Assembly: GCA_037389465.1 (NCBI GenBank)
Contig: JAZARR010000159.1
Coordinates: 1,178,001-1,242,000 of the forward strand
Length of the DNA: 64,000 nt
Direction: 5' to 3'
Origin: Baylisascaris procyonis
Lineage: Eukaryota; Nematoda; Chromadorea; Rhabditida; Ascarididae
In this document: positions 63,979 through 64,000 of the stretch, in pieces
Layout of the letters: each line of letters begins with the position of its first letter
Position numbering within the stretch: the first letter of the stretch is position 1
Notes under the pieces: model-generated
The model's database searches: none
Told to the model about the DNA's origin: nothing
Seen by the model: the letters and a program-made list of their open reading frames with translations, nothing else
Program-made: the position numbers and the translations under genes

Positions 63979-64000
63979 CGGGTCAACACTTCCGATGCAA

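Noticed and set aside
1..64000. CRISPR arrays, tRNA and rRNA genes, bacterial operon signals
   Set aside because: No regularly spaced repeats, no cloverleaf or rRNA sequence that I could recognise, and the intron-rich genes show the DNA is eukaryotic.

Overview
The window is eukaryotic. Its genes are cut into many short exons (30-235 bases) with GT..AG introns and pyrimidine-rich acceptors of the TTTCAG/TTGCAG type, in AT-rich DNA. Conserved metazoan proteins, nematode-style acceptors placed directly before start codons, and introns much longer than those of Caenorhabditis suggest a clade V parasitic nematode (strongylid or hookworm-like). The lineage is an inference. The gene calls come from reading exons by eye and checking that reading phase is kept at every junction.

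Layout: (1) 1-307, minus strand, the 5' end of a gene I do not recognise, running off the left edge. (2) 1482-22958, plus strand, a Na-K-Cl cotransporter (SLC12 family, NKCC type) in 25 exons, about 1022 residues, divergent from gene 1 across about 1.2 kb. (3) 22959-26733, no gene recognised. (4) 26734-36085, plus strand, methionine aminopeptidase type 1 in 9 exons, 381 residues, with all metal ligands present. (5) 36086-43548, gene-poor, with a decayed LTR-retrotransposon gag-like relic and GC-richer repeat-like DNA. (6) 43549-57019, plus strand, a bestrophin chloride channel in 13 exons, about 509 residues, with the calcium clasp and neck intact and a long hydrophilic tail. (7) 57020-59836, a second decayed gag-like patch and low-complexity DNA. 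(8) 59902-63978, minus strand, a glycogen-targeting regulatory subunit of protein phosphatase 1 (PPP1R3 type, CBM21 domain), convergent with the bestrophin and possibly continuing past the right edge.

The genes do not form an operon or one pathway: intergenic gaps are kilobases long and orientation is mixed. Two encode membrane chloride-handling proteins (NKCC, bestrophin), one a ribosome-associated processing enzyme (MetAP1), and one a glycogen-metabolism scaffold. The most unusual non-coding structures are a large imperfect palindrome in NKCC intron 2 (about 4440-5000), a perfect 17-bp hairpin in a bestrophin intron (54881-54918), and gag-like relics with stops and frameshifts. I found no CRISPR array, tRNA or rRNA, and no clear previously undescribed multi-gene system.
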